64,000 nt of DNA from Polyangia bacterium (GCA_030430565.1 JAUIKS010000003.1:461775-525774), one strand, 5' to 3'. Shown: positions 25,255-34,826, counted from the stretch's first letter. The notes: generated from the letters alone by a model not told the origin. Numbers and translations: made by a program.

Positions 25255-26745
25255 CTAATCGTCGCTGTCCTTTTGGTCAACTTGCGATTCGCTCATCTGT
25301 CTGAGCACCTCGCGCATCACGGTCTGACTGTCGATCCTCGGAGGAGCTTCATCGCGCGCGCTAGCGGCCACGTGCGCGTCGCCGACCTCCGCGAGCAGCC
25401 GCTCGACCTGTAGCGCGAGATGATGCTCTCGCGCCTCCGCGCCGCCGAGCAGCTCGGCGAGCGGATCCGCGAGCCTTCTGTGCCCAGGACGGCGCATGCC
25501 GAGTTCGTCGTAGAGATACGTGTCGTCGCGGACACGCAGCTCTCCGCTCATGACGGCGTAGTCCCAGGAGATGGTGCCGGCGATGAGCCCGAGCAGCAGG
25601 CTCGCGGGCAGGGTCGTCGTGGCGAGCGCGAGCGGCGAGCCGCCGTCGCGCAGCTCCGGCTGCGCGCCCCGGAGGTCGAGCGTCCACGAGCGTCGCGCGC
25701 CGCCAGAGAACACGACGCTGTACTGTCGCAGTACGCCCCACCGGCGGTGCTCGGCGAAGCGTGACGGCGTGCGCAGGACGTGCTCGAGCAGCGCGGAGCG
25801 GAAAAATTCTGTGATCGCGTCGGCGCACTGCTCGAGCGTGAAGCCAGCTCCCCGAGGCTCGCCCAGCGGCGCGAGCTCAGCCGGCCGGAATTCTCGCGCG
25901 CGCCAGTTGTAGGCCGCGCGGTCGCAGTCGATGTAGTCGAGCAGGCCCTGCTCACGTGAGACGAGCCCCTCGCTGACGACCAGGGCATCACCTGGCTCGA
26001 GAATCATAATGCCCTCCGCCAGCGTCGGGACCGCGCGCGCGAGATCATGGACGAAGCGCTCGCGCGTGGTCGGGAAGATCAGATGGTTGGTCCAGGCCGC
26101 GCCGCCGCGGGCCCAGAAGCCGCAAGCCCCGGGGACGACGGCTCGCGGCCCGATCGCGCGGATCGTCTCGAGCATGCGCGCGTACAGCTCGAAGGGGAAG
26201 CGCGCGGCCTGCCCGTGCGCGAGCGCCGAGTCGAGCAGCGGCTGCCACGGCGCGATCAGGACGTCGATCGCCGGGCAGCGCGAGCGGATCTCCGCGATCG
26301 CGTCGGGCATCGGGAAGGTGTCGACCATGTTCCACACCAGCGCGTCGCCGTCACGGATTAAGAAGCCGTGCTCGCGCGCGCCGTAGGCCGCCGGGGTCGG
26401 GATGATCTCGAGCTCGCCCGCGCGGATCGTCTGAAAATCGGCGAGCGGGGTGACGCTCGCGAAGCCGAGCCCCGCGAGGCAGTCGAGCAGCTCTTCGTCA
26501 TCGGCCGCGAAGATCGGGGTCGCGCGCGGCAGCCGGGCGATCGTCTCGAGGTCGAAGTGATCGCTGTGCGCGTGGCTGATGATCACCGCGTCGAAGGGCG
26601 GCATGCGATCGAGGTGCAGCGCGCGCGGCGGGTAGATGTCGTACAGGCCCTCGCTGTGCACCCCGAAGAGCAGCGGATCAAAGAGCACCGAGACGTCCGC
26701 GCCGTGTACATAGAGCGACGCGTGGCCGAGGATGTCGATCTTCAC
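25255..26745 (-). CDS. Metallo-beta-lactamase-fold hydrolase (UlaG-like)
   Basis: A 496-residue protein. The N-terminal 260 residues show the MBL fold: MKIDILGHASLYV, then VIISHAHSDHFD with the HxHxDH zinc motif, and later NMVDTFPMPD and VLIAPWQPLLD. The closest types are UlaG-like lactonases and the hydrolase part of CMP-sialic-acid-hydroxylase-like proteins. The C-terminal 230 residues are extra, rich in Ala/Glu/Arg, with no recognised domain. Its start overlaps the ACP stop by 4 bases, so the two are translationally coupled. It may hydrolyse an ester, lactone or amide intermediate. Confidence 0.82.
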   Translation of the reverse strand: MKIDILGHASLYVHGADVSVLFDPLLFGVHSEGLYDIYPPRALHLDRMPPFDAVIISHAHSDHFDLETIARLPRATPIFAADDEELLDCLAGLGFASVTPLADFQTIRAGELEIIPTPAAYGAREHGFLIRDGDALVWNMVDTFPMPDAIAEIRSRCPAIDVLIAPWQPLLDSALAHGQAARFPFELYARMLETIRAIGPRAVVPGACGFWARGGAAWTNHLIFPTTRERFVHDLARAVPTLAEGIMILEPGDALVVSEGLVSREQGLLDYIDCDRAAYNWRAREFRPAELAPLGEPRGAGFTLEQCADAITEFFRSALLEHVLRTPSRFAEHRRWGVLRQYSVVFSGGARRSWTLDLRGAQPELRDGGSPLALATTTLPASLLLGLIAGTISWDYAVMSGELRVRDDTYLYDELGMRRPGHRRLADPLAELLGGAEAREHHLALQVERLLAEVGDAHVAASARDEAPPRIDSQTVMREVLRQMSESQVDQKDSDD

Positions 26746-27029
26746 TCGGCGGGCTCCGCCTGCTTCTGCCTGAGCACGAATCCGGCGAGGCTCTTCACGG
26801 TCATGAAGTCCTCGCGCGCGATGTCGTCGAAGTCGAGAACAAATTCCTCGGAGAGACCGGCGACGATCTCGAGGCTCGCGATCGAGTCGAGCCCGAGCCC
26901 TCCCTCCTCCGGCAGCGCGAACAAGATCTGCTCGCGCGGGAAGTCCTCCTCGGTGTAGTCCTCGAGCTCTAGGCGCTCGATGATAATCTCGACGATCGTC
27001 GACTCGATCTCGATCAGTGTCAGGCTCAC
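26742..27029 (-). CDS. Acyl carrier protein
   Basis: A 95-residue acidic protein with GLGLDSIASLEIV, where the Ser of DSI is the attachment site for 4'-phosphopantetheine. It is slightly longer than FabC-type ACPs, with an acidic insert (EEDFPREQILF) before the motif. It carries the growing chain between the ketosynthase, reductase and dehydratase of the cluster. It overlaps both neighbours by 4 bases, typical of tight coupling. Confidence 0.93.
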   Translation of the reverse strand: MSLTLIEIESTIVEIIIERLELEDYTEEDFPREQILFALPEEGGLGLDSIASLEIVAGLSEEFVLDFDDIAREDFMTVKSLAGFVLRQKQAEPAE

Positions 27030-28321
27030 GATAGTTCCTCCGTCGCGTTGCGTTGACTCGCGTCTAGGTTGTCCTCGGCGTCGGCGCGGCGAATCGCTAT
27101 CGACGCGACGCTGCCACCGAAGCCAAAAGCGTTACACAGCGCGAGTCGCAGCGGGGACCGTGATGGCGCGGTCGGGAGCGCGACGGTCGGGCCGTGCGGG
27201 ATCGGCCGCGTGAGACCCACGTTCGCGGGCGCGACCTGATGGTTGAGACAGGCCACGGCCGCGATCAGCTGGATCGCGCCCGCGGCCCCGAGACCGTGAC
27301 CGGTCTGGCTCTTGAGCGAGGCTACGCGTACGGGCCCGGGGATCGAGCGCTCCTTGATCACGCGCTCGATCGCGCGCAGCTCGGCCGCGTCGTTCGCCGG
27401 CGTCCCGGTGCCGTGCGCCGACACGAGATCGAGCTCGCGCGGCGCCGGGTCGGTCCGCAGCGCCGCGGCCATCACTCGCGCGGCGCCGTCCCCCTCGGGG
27501 TCGGGCGCGGTCGGGTGGTAAGCCTCGCCGGCGTAGCCGTAGCCGGTCACGCGCGCCAGCACGCGCGCGCCCCTGGCTCGCGCGGCGCTCTCGCGCTCGA
27601 GCACGCAGTAGGCAGCGCCGTCTCCGAGCGACAGGCCCGCGCGCGCCTCGTCGAAGGGCCGGCAGCCGCGAGGGTCGAGCGCCTTGAGGCTCGTGAAGCC
27701 GGCGTAGCTGAGGAACGAGAACGTGTCGTGGGCGCCCGCGAGGACGCAGTCGGCGAGCCCGCGCTCGAGCAGCCGCAGGCCCTGACCGATCGCGTTCACG
27801 CCGGCGGAGCACGCGGTGTTGAAGGTGAGGTTGAGGCCGCAGGCGCCGAGGCGGGTGGACAGCTCGGCCGCGATGATCGCCGGCGTGTCAGCGAGCAGCG
27901 CGGCCTCGGGTGACTCGCCGACGTGCTCCTGGCGAAGGTACTCGAGCAGGCCGTGGTTCGAACCGTGCGAGGTCCCGTTGCACACGGCGATCCGCGCCGG
28001 CGCGTACCCACGCTGCGGGTGCCCGGCGTCGACGACCGCGTCGAGCGCGGTCTCGACCGCGAGGCGCGTCGGCCAGGAGTGAGCGTCGGTAGCGACCTCG
28101 CGCCCGGGAGCGAAGCGCGACCCGATCGACTCGGGCCGACGGATCTGCATCGCCTCGCGCGTCTTGAACCACGGATCGCTGACGGGGAGGGTGAGCCCCT
28201 CGACGGCGCGAGGCGCTCGTCTTCCCTCGCGGATCGCCTCGATGAGGCGCGGGACCCCGCGTCCGAAGCATGTCCATGCGGACATGCCCGTAATCACGAT
28301 CGAGCGCTGCGTCACGAGCAA
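27026..28321 (-). CDS. Beta-ketoacyl-ACP synthase (active type)
   Basis: A 431-residue condensing enzyme of KAS II/FabF type. The active site is complete: nucleophile Cys in NTACSAGVNAIG, His in SAHGTGTPAND, and the Lys/His in KSQTGHGLGAAG. It performs decarboxylative Claisen condensation of malonyl-ACP with the acyl chain. It is paired in the operon with a second, Cys-less KS-like subunit (29095-30369), as in type II PKS and aryl-polyene clusters. It overlaps the ACP gene by 4 bases. Confidence 0.95.
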   Translation of the reverse strand: MLVTQRSIVITGMSAWTCFGRGVPRLIEAIREGRRAPRAVEGLTLPVSDPWFKTREAMQIRRPESIGSRFAPGREVATDAHSWPTRLAVETALDAVVDAGHPQRGYAPARIAVCNGTSHGSNHGLLEYLRQEHVGESPEAALLADTPAIIAAELSTRLGACGLNLTFNTACSAGVNAIGQGLRLLERGLADCVLAGAHDTFSFLSYAGFTSLKALDPRGCRPFDEARAGLSLGDGAAYCVLERESAARARGARVLARVTGYGYAGEAYHPTAPDPEGDGAARVMAAALRTDPAPRELDLVSAHGTGTPANDAAELRAIERVIKERSIPGPVRVASLKSQTGHGLGAAGAIQLIAAVACLNHQVAPANVGLTRPIPHGPTVALPTAPSRSPLRLALCNAFGFGGSVASIAIRRADAEDNLDASQRNATEELS

Positions 28322-28330
28322 CGATGTTCT

Positions 28331-29098
28331 CTATCCAATCATCGAGCCGCCGTCAACGCGGACGATTTCGCCCGTCATAAATTCAGGAGCCTGATCCGCC
28401 AGGTACGCGACGACGCTCGCGACCTCCTCGGCGCGACCGAGGCGCGCGATCGGCTGCTGCGCGACGGCGCGCTCACGGGTGTCGGCGCCCGCGAGCTCCG
28501 CGGTCATGTCGGTCTCGATGAGGCCCGGGGCGACCGCATTCACCACGACGCCCATGGGGCCCAGCTCGCGCGCCAGCACCTTGGTCAAGCCGAGCACCGC
28601 GGCCTTCGACGACGCGTAAGCGGACAGGCCGGCGGTCCCGTGCAGCGCGGCGATCGACGCGACGTTGATGATTCGCCCCGCGCGTCGCTTCCCGAGCAGC
28701 GGGATCGCGGCCTTGCAGCAGTTCACGACGCCGCCGAGGTTGACCTTCATCAGCTCCCAGAAGCGATCGACGCTGGTGAAGAAGAACAGCTCCTCGTGCA
28801 GGATCCCCGCGTTGTTGACGAGCACGTCCAGCCGTCGACGCGCGCGGCGAATTTCTCGGAACATGTTCTTAACATCAGCTCGTTCAGCGACGTCCGCCTT
28901 GATGATCGCGGCGGTGCCTCCGAGCGCCTCGATCGCGGCCCGCGTCGACTCCGCCGCCGCCTGATCGTGGGCGAAATTGATGAAGACGTGGTAGCCGAGG
29001 CGACCGAGCTCAAGGCTGATCGCGCGGCCGATCCCGCGGCTCCCACCGGTCACGAGCGCGACTCGCTGCTCGTCGCGCGCGTCCGCCTCGGCGCTCAC
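28331..29098 (-). CDS. 3-oxoacyl-ACP reductase (FabG-like SDR)
   Basis: A 255-residue short-chain dehydrogenase. TGGSRGIGRAIS is the NADPH-binding TGxxxGxG motif, NNAG is present, and the catalytic Ser in NVASIAAL is followed by YASSKAAVLGL with the Tyr and Lys. The length and C-terminus (MTGEIVRVDGG) fit FabG. It reduces the 3-keto group after each condensation. It lies between the two KS-type genes; its stop and start are within 10 bases of, or overlap, the neighbours. Confidence 0.93.
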   Translation of the reverse strand: MSAEADARDEQRVALVTGGSRGIGRAISLELGRLGYHVFINFAHDQAAAESTRAAIEALGGTAAIIKADVAERADVKNMFREIRRARRRLDVLVNNAGILHEELFFFTSVDRFWELMKVNLGGVVNCCKAAIPLLGKRRAGRIINVASIAALHGTAGLSAYASSKAAVLGLTKVLARELGPMGVVVNAVAPGLIETDMTAELAGADTRERAVAQQPIARLGRAEEVASVVAYLADQAPEFMTGEIVRVDGGSMIG

Positions 29099-30369
29099 GC
29101 GCGCTCCTCCGCGATCGCGCGCAGGACCGCGACGAGCTGCTGCGCGTGCGGGTCGAGCTGGGTCACGAGCGCGCAGTCTCCCCTGAGCGAGACGCGCCCA
29201 GGCCCCTCACCTAGCGTGGAGCTCGGCAGCGATCGCTCGGCGAGCGCGGACGCAGCGACGCCGACGCTCAGGATCCCGGCGAAGCCGAGCCCGTCGCCGA
29301 TATGACCCTTGATCGAGGCTGAGCGGAGGCCGGGGCGACCGAGCGTGACCACGGCGCCACGCTCCGCGGCGTCGCGCGCGACGTGGCCGTTGCCGCCGCC
29401 GACGTGCAGGGCGAGCGCGTCAGGCTCCACGCCCGCCTCGGCGAGCGCCTCGCTGCACCGCGCGGCGAGACTGGCCGCGCTCGCGCGCCCCCACAGCGCG
29501 ATGTCCTCGCGTGCATCAAGCCCTGGCTCAAGCGCCCGGCGAACCGACGCGAGCTCCGCGAGGATCGTCGCGCCACGCTCACGGGCGTGGTCGAGCGCCT
29601 CGACCACGAGGCACGCCGCGCCCTCGCAGAAAGTCGGGCCGCCGCTGTCCGGCTCGTATGGGCGAACGCGCTCGGCGGCGGTCGGCGGCGAGATCACGCC
29701 GTTGACTCTGTCGGCCGCGAAGCAGTGCGCCTCGAGCTCCTCGAGCCCGCCGCAGAGCACGACCGGCGCCTCGCCGTGGCGGACCGCGGCGACCGCGAGC
29801 ATCAGCGCGCCGCCTCCCATCGTCAGCAGGTGGGGCCCCTTGAGGCCAAAGGCCGTCGCGACGGCGCCGAGCGGCGCGTTGGCGACGCTCTGCGAGAACA
29901 GCAGCGGGCGCATTTTTTTGGGCGCCGGCTCGGGCGCGCGCTCGCGCGCGTCCGCAGTTGGTTCGGCCCGCGCGCCACGGCGCCGCGCGCCCTTGAGGAT
30001 CGGCTTCATGATGCGCGCGACGACATCCGCCGGGCCGCGGTTGCGATTGAACATCACGCCGAAGCGCGCGCGCTCGCGCTTCGCTTCGTTCCGCAAGCCG
30101 GCGCGCGAGAGCGCGTCGCTAGCCGCGAGCATCGCGAACCGCGTGATGCGAATCGGCAGCGGCGGCCGCACCTCGGGGAACGCGCCGCGAAACGGCTTGA
30201 GGTCGGTGATTTGTCCGGCGAGCGCCTCGGGGAGCTCGCTCGCGTCCGCGAACGGCGTGAGGCAGCGGCGGCCCTCCGTGAGCCCATCCTGCAGCGCTTG
30301 CCAGCCGGGGCCGTACGGCGTCCACGCGCCTGCGCCGGTGATCACGACTCGGTGCTCGTGAGACTCCAT
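29095..30369 (-). CDS. KS-like chain-length-factor subunit (no active-site Cys)
   Basis: About 424 residues from ATG 30369, chosen since HRVVITGAGAWTPYGPG is the family N-terminus. The fold is KAS-like, but the nucleophile region reads LLTMGGGALMLAV with no Cys, and the His box reads ALHVGGGNGH. The loss of Cys is the mark of chain-length-factor subunits that pair with an active KS. It is the first gene of the minus-strand operon, transcribed from the 50-bp divergent region. Confidence 0.88.
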   Translation of the reverse strand: MESHEHRVVITGAGAWTPYGPGWQALQDGLTEGRRCLTPFADASELPEALAGQITDLKPFRGAFPEVRPPLPIRITRFAMLAASDALSRAGLRNEAKRERARFGVMFNRNRGPADVVARIMKPILKGARRRGARAEPTADARERAPEPAPKKMRPLLFSQSVANAPLGAVATAFGLKGPHLLTMGGGALMLAVAAVRHGEAPVVLCGGLEELEAHCFAADRVNGVISPPTAAERVRPYEPDSGGPTFCEGAACLVVEALDHARERGATILAELASVRRALEPGLDAREDIALWGRASAASLAARCSEALAEAGVEPDALALHVGGGNGHVARDAAERGAVVTLGRPGLRSASIKGHIGDGLGFAGILSVGVAASALAERSLPSSTLGEGPGRVSLRGDCALVTQLDPHAQQLVAVLRAIAEERA

Positions 30370-30418
30370 GCTTTGATCGTCCCGTCTTCGACGGCAACAC
30401 AACATATCATCAGGTCCC
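30370..30418. promoter_or_regulatory. Divergent promoter region of the biosynthetic cluster
   Basis: Only 49 bases separate the start of the nine-gene minus-strand operon from the GTG of the dehydratase gene. It includes an AT-richer stretch (acacaacatatcatc at about 30397-30411) with an ACATAT block. Both promoters must overlap here, so the two arms are probably co-controlled. Confidence 0.45.
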
Positions 30419-31264
30419 GTGAAACAAGAACCCGCAGGACCCGCAGCCGCGCTCCCGACCCTCGACGCGCTCGCGCGCGGCCGCGGGCGCGGCATCGCGC
30501 GACGCGATCGTGACGGTACTTTTGTGCATGTCTATGAGGACTCGTTGCGATCGCTGTGCGCGGGTCACTTCCCAGGCGACCCAATCGTCCCCGGCGCGCA
30601 TATCCTCGGGCTCATCGTCGACGTCGCGCGGTCGATGGGGGCTCGCGGCGCCGCGCTCGCTATTGAGTCGTGCGGTTTTCGTACGCCGCTGCGGCCTGAC
30701 GGCGAGGTTATGGTGCGCGCGCGGCTCGACGCCTCGAACAAGATCCGCGGGACGGTCTCCCATCGCGGTGGCGGTCGCCCGATCGCGAGCGCCCGGATGC
30801 GCTGGCTGGACACGCCGCATGTGTTCACGCCGCGCGCTCGAGCCAGCGGCGCACCCGTTCTGGACTCGCGCGCCGTATTCCAGCACCTCCGGCATCGTGA
30901 GCCAGCCCTGCTGATCGAGCGTGAATTCGCGGCTAGCCCTCCTGGTCAGGCGCGTGAACGATGGTTCGCCACGCCGCCGCGAGGCCGTTGGTTCTGGACG
31001 CAGGCGCTCGACGCCGCCGCGCAGGCGGCCGGGTTGTGTCTACGCGGCGACCTCGAGGGAGCCCGGCCCGGCGCGCCGGTGCTCGTCGTCGCGTATGAGC
31101 GAGTCGCGGTGGCGAACGAGCGCCCCGCTGGCGCGCTAGCGATCGTGGTAAGGCTTCGTCGACGCGTGATTAACATTCGTCAGTTCGATGTCGGGGTGGA
31201 GACCGAGGACCGCGCGCCGGTCATGACGGGTCGGGTCTCGCTGGCACTGGTGGAGGGCCCATGA
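30419..31264 (+). CDS. Double hot-dog 3-hydroxyacyl-ACP dehydratase-like protein
   Basis: A 281-residue protein starting at GTG 30419. The first half has CAGHFPGDPIVPGAHILGLIVD, matching the FabZ/FabA box HFPGxPxxPG with the catalytic His; Asp stands where Glu is usual. The second half looks like another hot-dog repeat without an obvious active site. Such double hot-dogs dehydrate 3-hydroxyacyl chains in fatty acid and aryl-polyene pathways. It completes the KS, KR, DH set. The alpha/beta hydrolase overlaps its stop (ATGA). Confidence 0.82.
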   Translation: MKQEPAGPAAALPTLDALARGRGRGIARRDRDGTFVHVYEDSLRSLCAGHFPGDPIVPGAHILGLIVDVARSMGARGAALAIESCGFRTPLRPDGEVMVRARLDASNKIRGTVSHRGGGRPIASARMRWLDTPHVFTPRARASGAPVLDSRAVFQHLRHREPALLIEREFAASPPGQARERWFATPPRGRWFWTQALDAAAQAAGLCLRGDLEGARPGAPVLVVAYERVAVANERPAGALAIVVRLRRRVINIRQFDVGVETEDRAPVMTGRVSLALVEGP

Positions 31265-32079
31265 ACAAGCGCCTCGCCGGGCTCGCGTACGCGGAGTATC
31301 CCGCGACGGGGGAGTCGCGCGTCCCGGCGCTCGTCGTGCTCCCGGGGATGCCGGCGGACATCCGCGGCCTTCGGCGAATGGCGCGTATGCTCGCGCGACG
31401 CCGGCGCGTGCTCCTGATCGAGCCGCTCGGCGGCGCGAGCAGCGAGGCACCATCCCCGTGCGCGGGCCCCGAGTGCCCGTATGCCTGGCCCGCCCAGGTG
31501 CGCCGACTCCAGCGCGCGCTCGATCAGCTCGGGCTGCGCGAACCCTTCGATCTGCTCGGTTGGTCATTCGGCGGCGCGTGGGCGCAGCAGCTCCTGCTGC
31601 GCGCTCCTGAGCGGGCGCGTCGCGCCGTGCTCGTGGCGACATGTGGCCGTCTCCGCGCGCGCGAGCGAGCGATTCTGGAGCTTCTCATCACGATGGTCCG
31701 AGCGTCCGCGCTTGACGGTACCGCGCTGCTCGGCGGCATGCTGCCGCTGTTGTTCTCGCCGGCCTTCCTCCACCGCCCGGGTGCGCTCGCGGTGCTCCGT
31801 TTGAACCTCGGTTCGATCTCGTGGTCGCGCGAGGCTTGGGCGGCACAGCTCGAGGCGCTGCTTCGGCATGAGCTGCCCGCCGACTCGCGGGAGCGCTTGG
31901 TTGCGGTGCGCGGCGTGATCGCGGGGGACGAGGACTGGCTGTTCCCGACGTCGGAGCTGGCGCGCCTCGCCTCCGCGCTCCCGCGCGCTCAGCTCGAGGT
32001 GATCGAAGAGACGGGTCACGCGATATGGGTCGAGCGCGCCGACGCGCTTGTTGACGCCGTCGACACTCTGCTCGCGTGA
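31261..32079 (+). CDS. Alpha/beta hydrolase, thioesterase-like
   Basis: A 272-residue protein of the BioH/thioesterase size. LLGWSFGGAWAQQLLL supplies the nucleophile elbow G-W-S-F-G; an Asp in AGDEDWLFP and His in EETGHAIWVE complete the triad in the right order. It probably releases or edits ACP-bound chains. It is coupled to the dehydratase gene by a 4-base overlap and is the last cargo gene before the right att repeat. Confidence 0.88.
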   Translation: MNKRLAGLAYAEYPATGESRVPALVVLPGMPADIRGLRRMARMLARRRRVLLIEPLGGASSEAPSPCAGPECPYAWPAQVRRLQRALDQLGLREPFDLLGWSFGGAWAQQLLLRAPERARRAVLVATCGRLRARERAILELLITMVRASALDGTALLGGMLPLLFSPAFLHRPGALAVLRLNLGSISWSREAWAAQLEALLRHELPADSRERLVAVRGVIAGDEDWLFPTSELARLASALPRAQLEVIEETGHAIWVERADALVDAVDTLLA

Positions 32080-32366
32080 GCTCGGCGCCGACGCTCGAAG
32101 CCCGTCACTTCCACCTGTTTTGGAGGACAGCTCGAACAATGATCGAGCTGGTCTGTTCTTGCCGCGACGAGGCGTACTCTACGGGCACCCCGAGACCTCG
32201 AGCGACAAGTCAATCAAGACCCGGAAGCGCGGCTCCGCCTCGGCTCCAGTACCCGGCCTGTTCGGGGCGACCGGCTGCGTACTCCCGCGTCGGCACAACC
32301 AAGAAAAAGCCACACGATCTCGATGGTTTAGGAGCAACAACCCGTCCTGTCGGGTGTTTACGAGAT
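32080..32366. other. Gene-free right end of insertion 2
   Basis: These 287 bases carry no convincing gene. They include a weak hairpin (acccg-tcctgt-cgggt then gttt, about 32340-32359) that might terminate the alpha/beta hydrolase transcript just before the att repeat. Such ends usually hold recombinase arm sites, but none could be assigned. Confidence 0.4.
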
Positions 32367-32388
32367 CGCACGGACCAGTTCTCGTTCT
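32367..32388 (+). repeat. attR-like 22-bp direct repeat of insertion 2
   Basis: Identical to 17255-17276 and in the same codon phase; after it the kinase frame continues with tgc gtc gcg. Confidence 0.9.
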
Positions 32389-34826
32389 GCGTCGCGCTCT
32401 ACGAGGCGCTCTACGGCGCGCGCCCGTTCTCGGGTGACTCGATGCAGGCGCTCTCGGCGGCCGTTCGGGGCGGGGAGCTGAGCGCGCCGCCCGTCAACAC
32501 GCGCGTGCCGGGCTGGCTGCGACCGATCATCGCGCGGGGCCTCGCGGTCTCACCCGAGGAGCGCTGGCCGTCGATGGACGAGCTGCTCGCGGCGCTCGCC
32601 CGCGACCCGACGCGGAGGCGCTGGTTGCTCGGCGGCGCGGCGCTCTCCGTCGTCGCGGTCGTCGGCTCGCTGTTCATCGTCGCGGCCCAGTCCCGCCAGC
32701 GCGCGGCGAGCTGCGAGGCGCGGGCGACGGAGGTCGACGCGGTGTGGAGCCAGGCCGCGCGCGAGGAGCTCCGCCGCGGGCTCGCGGGCACCGGCGTGAG
32801 CTTCGCCGAGACCATGGCCACGAGCGTGATCGCGTCGCTGGACGCGTACGCCGCGTCGTGGCAGCGGGCGCGGGCCGAGGTCTGCCGGGCCGCGTCGATC
32901 GAGCGTCGCTGGGCGCCCGAACTCGCGGCGCGGGCTGACACCTGTCTCGATGAACATCTCGTGCAGGCGCGCGCGCTCGTCTCGGGGCTCTCGAGGCCGA
33001 AGCCGGGTCCCGCGGGCGCGGGCGTCGCCCAGCAGGCGCTCATCGCCGCGACCAGCCTCCCGCGCAACGAGCCGTGCCTCGACGCGCGACATCTCGCCAA
33101 GCGCCCCCGGCTCCCGGAGGACGAGGCGGCTCGAGACGCGTACATCGAGCAGCGCGCGCGCCTGGCCGAGGCGGTCGCGCTCGAGGCGGTCGGCGAGTAC
33201 GAGCGCGCGGCGGAGCTGGTCGGGCGAGTGAACGAGCAGGCCGAGGCGCGCGGCTGGGCCTCGCTTCGCGCGGGGGCGCTGTGGCAGCGCGGGCGCCTGC
33301 GCGGGAAGCTCGGGGAATTCGAGGAGGCGGAGGAGGCGCTCGAGGCCGCGTTCTTCCTGGCGACGCGCTCGCTCCCGGATGTCGACCACGCGATGATGGC
33401 GGCCGACCTCGCCGGGCTGGTCGGCGGGAAGCTCGAGCGCCACGCGGAGGGCGAGCGCTGGGCCGCGCTGGCGCTGGCGCTGCTCGAGCGCGCGGGCGCG
33501 CCCGACGATGACCTGATGTACGCCGACGCGCTGACGAGCCAGGGGGTCGTCTGGTTTCGCCAGGGGAAGCTCGAGGACGCGCTCGCCTCCTTTGAGCGCG
33601 CGCTGGCGATCAAAGCGCGCGTCGACGGGGACGATCACCCGAGCCTCGCGAACTCGCTCGCTCGCCTCGGCCCCGTCTACGCGTCCATGGGGCGCTACGA
33701 CGAGGCCCTGGAGGCGCAGACGCGCGCGCTGACGATCCTGCGAGAGACGATGGGCGCGGACCACCCGATGGCGATCTCGGCGCTCATCAACCTCGGCAAC
33801 GTGCACCAGGTCCAGGGGAATTTCGATGGGGCCGCGCGGGCCCACGAGCGCGCCGCGGAGTCGATCGAGCGCACCCTGGGACCCTCGCACCCCAGGCTCG
33901 CGCGGGCGCTCACCAACCTGGCGAACGCCTACGGCTCGCAGGGGAGGTCCGCTGACGCGATCGAGCTGTTCCAGCGCGTGATCGCGATCTTGGAGGCGAA
34001 GCTCGGGCCCGAGCACATCCGGGTCGCGCGGGCGCTCGCCAACATGGGCACCGCCTACGAGGAGATGGGGGCGTACGACGACGCCATGCGGGCGAACCGT
34101 CGCGCCCTGAAGATCTACGAGCAGACGACGGGCGGTGAGGACGCGGACGCCGGCATGGCGCTCCACAACATCGGCTCGATTCACGGCGCGCAGGGGGCGT
34201 ACGCGGAGGCGATCGAGGCGCTCGCGCGGGCGCTGGCGATCCGCGAGCGCGCGCTGGGGACCGAGCATCCCAGCGTCGCCGAGACGCTCAACAACTTGGG
34301 CGCCGCGCGCCTGGCCCTGGGCGCGCAGGACGAGGCGCTCGCGGCTCACGAGCGGGCGCTGGCGATCAACGAGGAGGCGCTGGGCGCCTCGCACCCCGCG
34401 GTCGCGCGGACGCGCTACTACCTCGGCGAGCTCTACCGCGCGCGGGGTGAGCACGGGGCCGCGCGCGACGCCCACGCGCGGGCGCTGGCGATCTACGAGG
34501 AGGCGCTGGGCGGCGAGCACCCGCTCGTCGCGCTCTCGCTCGCGGCCCTCGGCGAGCTCGCGCTCGAGCGCGGGCGACTCGCGGTCGCGCGGGCGCGGCT
34601 CGAGCGGGCCGCTCTCATCTACGGGGCACACCCCGCGAGCGCGACCGAGGCCGCCGCAGCGAGCTTCGCGCTCGCGCGCGCGATATGGCCGGAAGAGCAG
34701 CAGCGGGCGCGGGCGCGGGACCTGGCCGAGCGGGCGCGCGACGGCTACCGCGGGGCCGGCGACGGCTTCACGGCGGAGCGGGCCGAGGTCGAGGCCTGGC
34801 TCATCGAGCGCGGCGCGAGAGACTGA
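32367..34826 (+). pseudogene. Ser/Thr protein kinase, fragment 3 of 3 (C-lobe end, membrane helix, TPR array)
   Basis: From the right att repeat the kinase resumes as RTDQFSFCVALYEALYGARPFSGDS (subdomain IX-X), finishes the C-lobe, and has a membrane helix (LLGGAALSVVAVVGSLFIVA). A long extracytoplasmic part follows with about ten TPR units of the kinesin-light-chain type (ALAIRERALG.EHP.VA..LNNLG). The 2.4-kb frame is fully open with no decay. Rejoined with the two upstream pieces it gives 1107 residues, close to the intact paralogue at 46469-49582. As it stands it lacks a proper start. TPR tails in such kinases are thought to bind partners. Confidence 0.9.

Larger units (their letters stand above)
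17277..32388. mobile_element. Insertion 2: 15.1-kb integrative element with a biosynthetic cluster
   Basis: Bounded by exact 22-bp direct repeats and bearing a complete tyrosine recombinase at its left end, this is an integrative element inside the kinase gene. Removing it joins RTDQFSF to CVALYEAL in frame. Thirteen further genes form a lipid/amide biosynthetic cluster. No conjugation, replication or phage structural genes were seen, so it is not self-transmissible as read. The right end (32080-32366) holds no gene. Confidence 0.88.
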
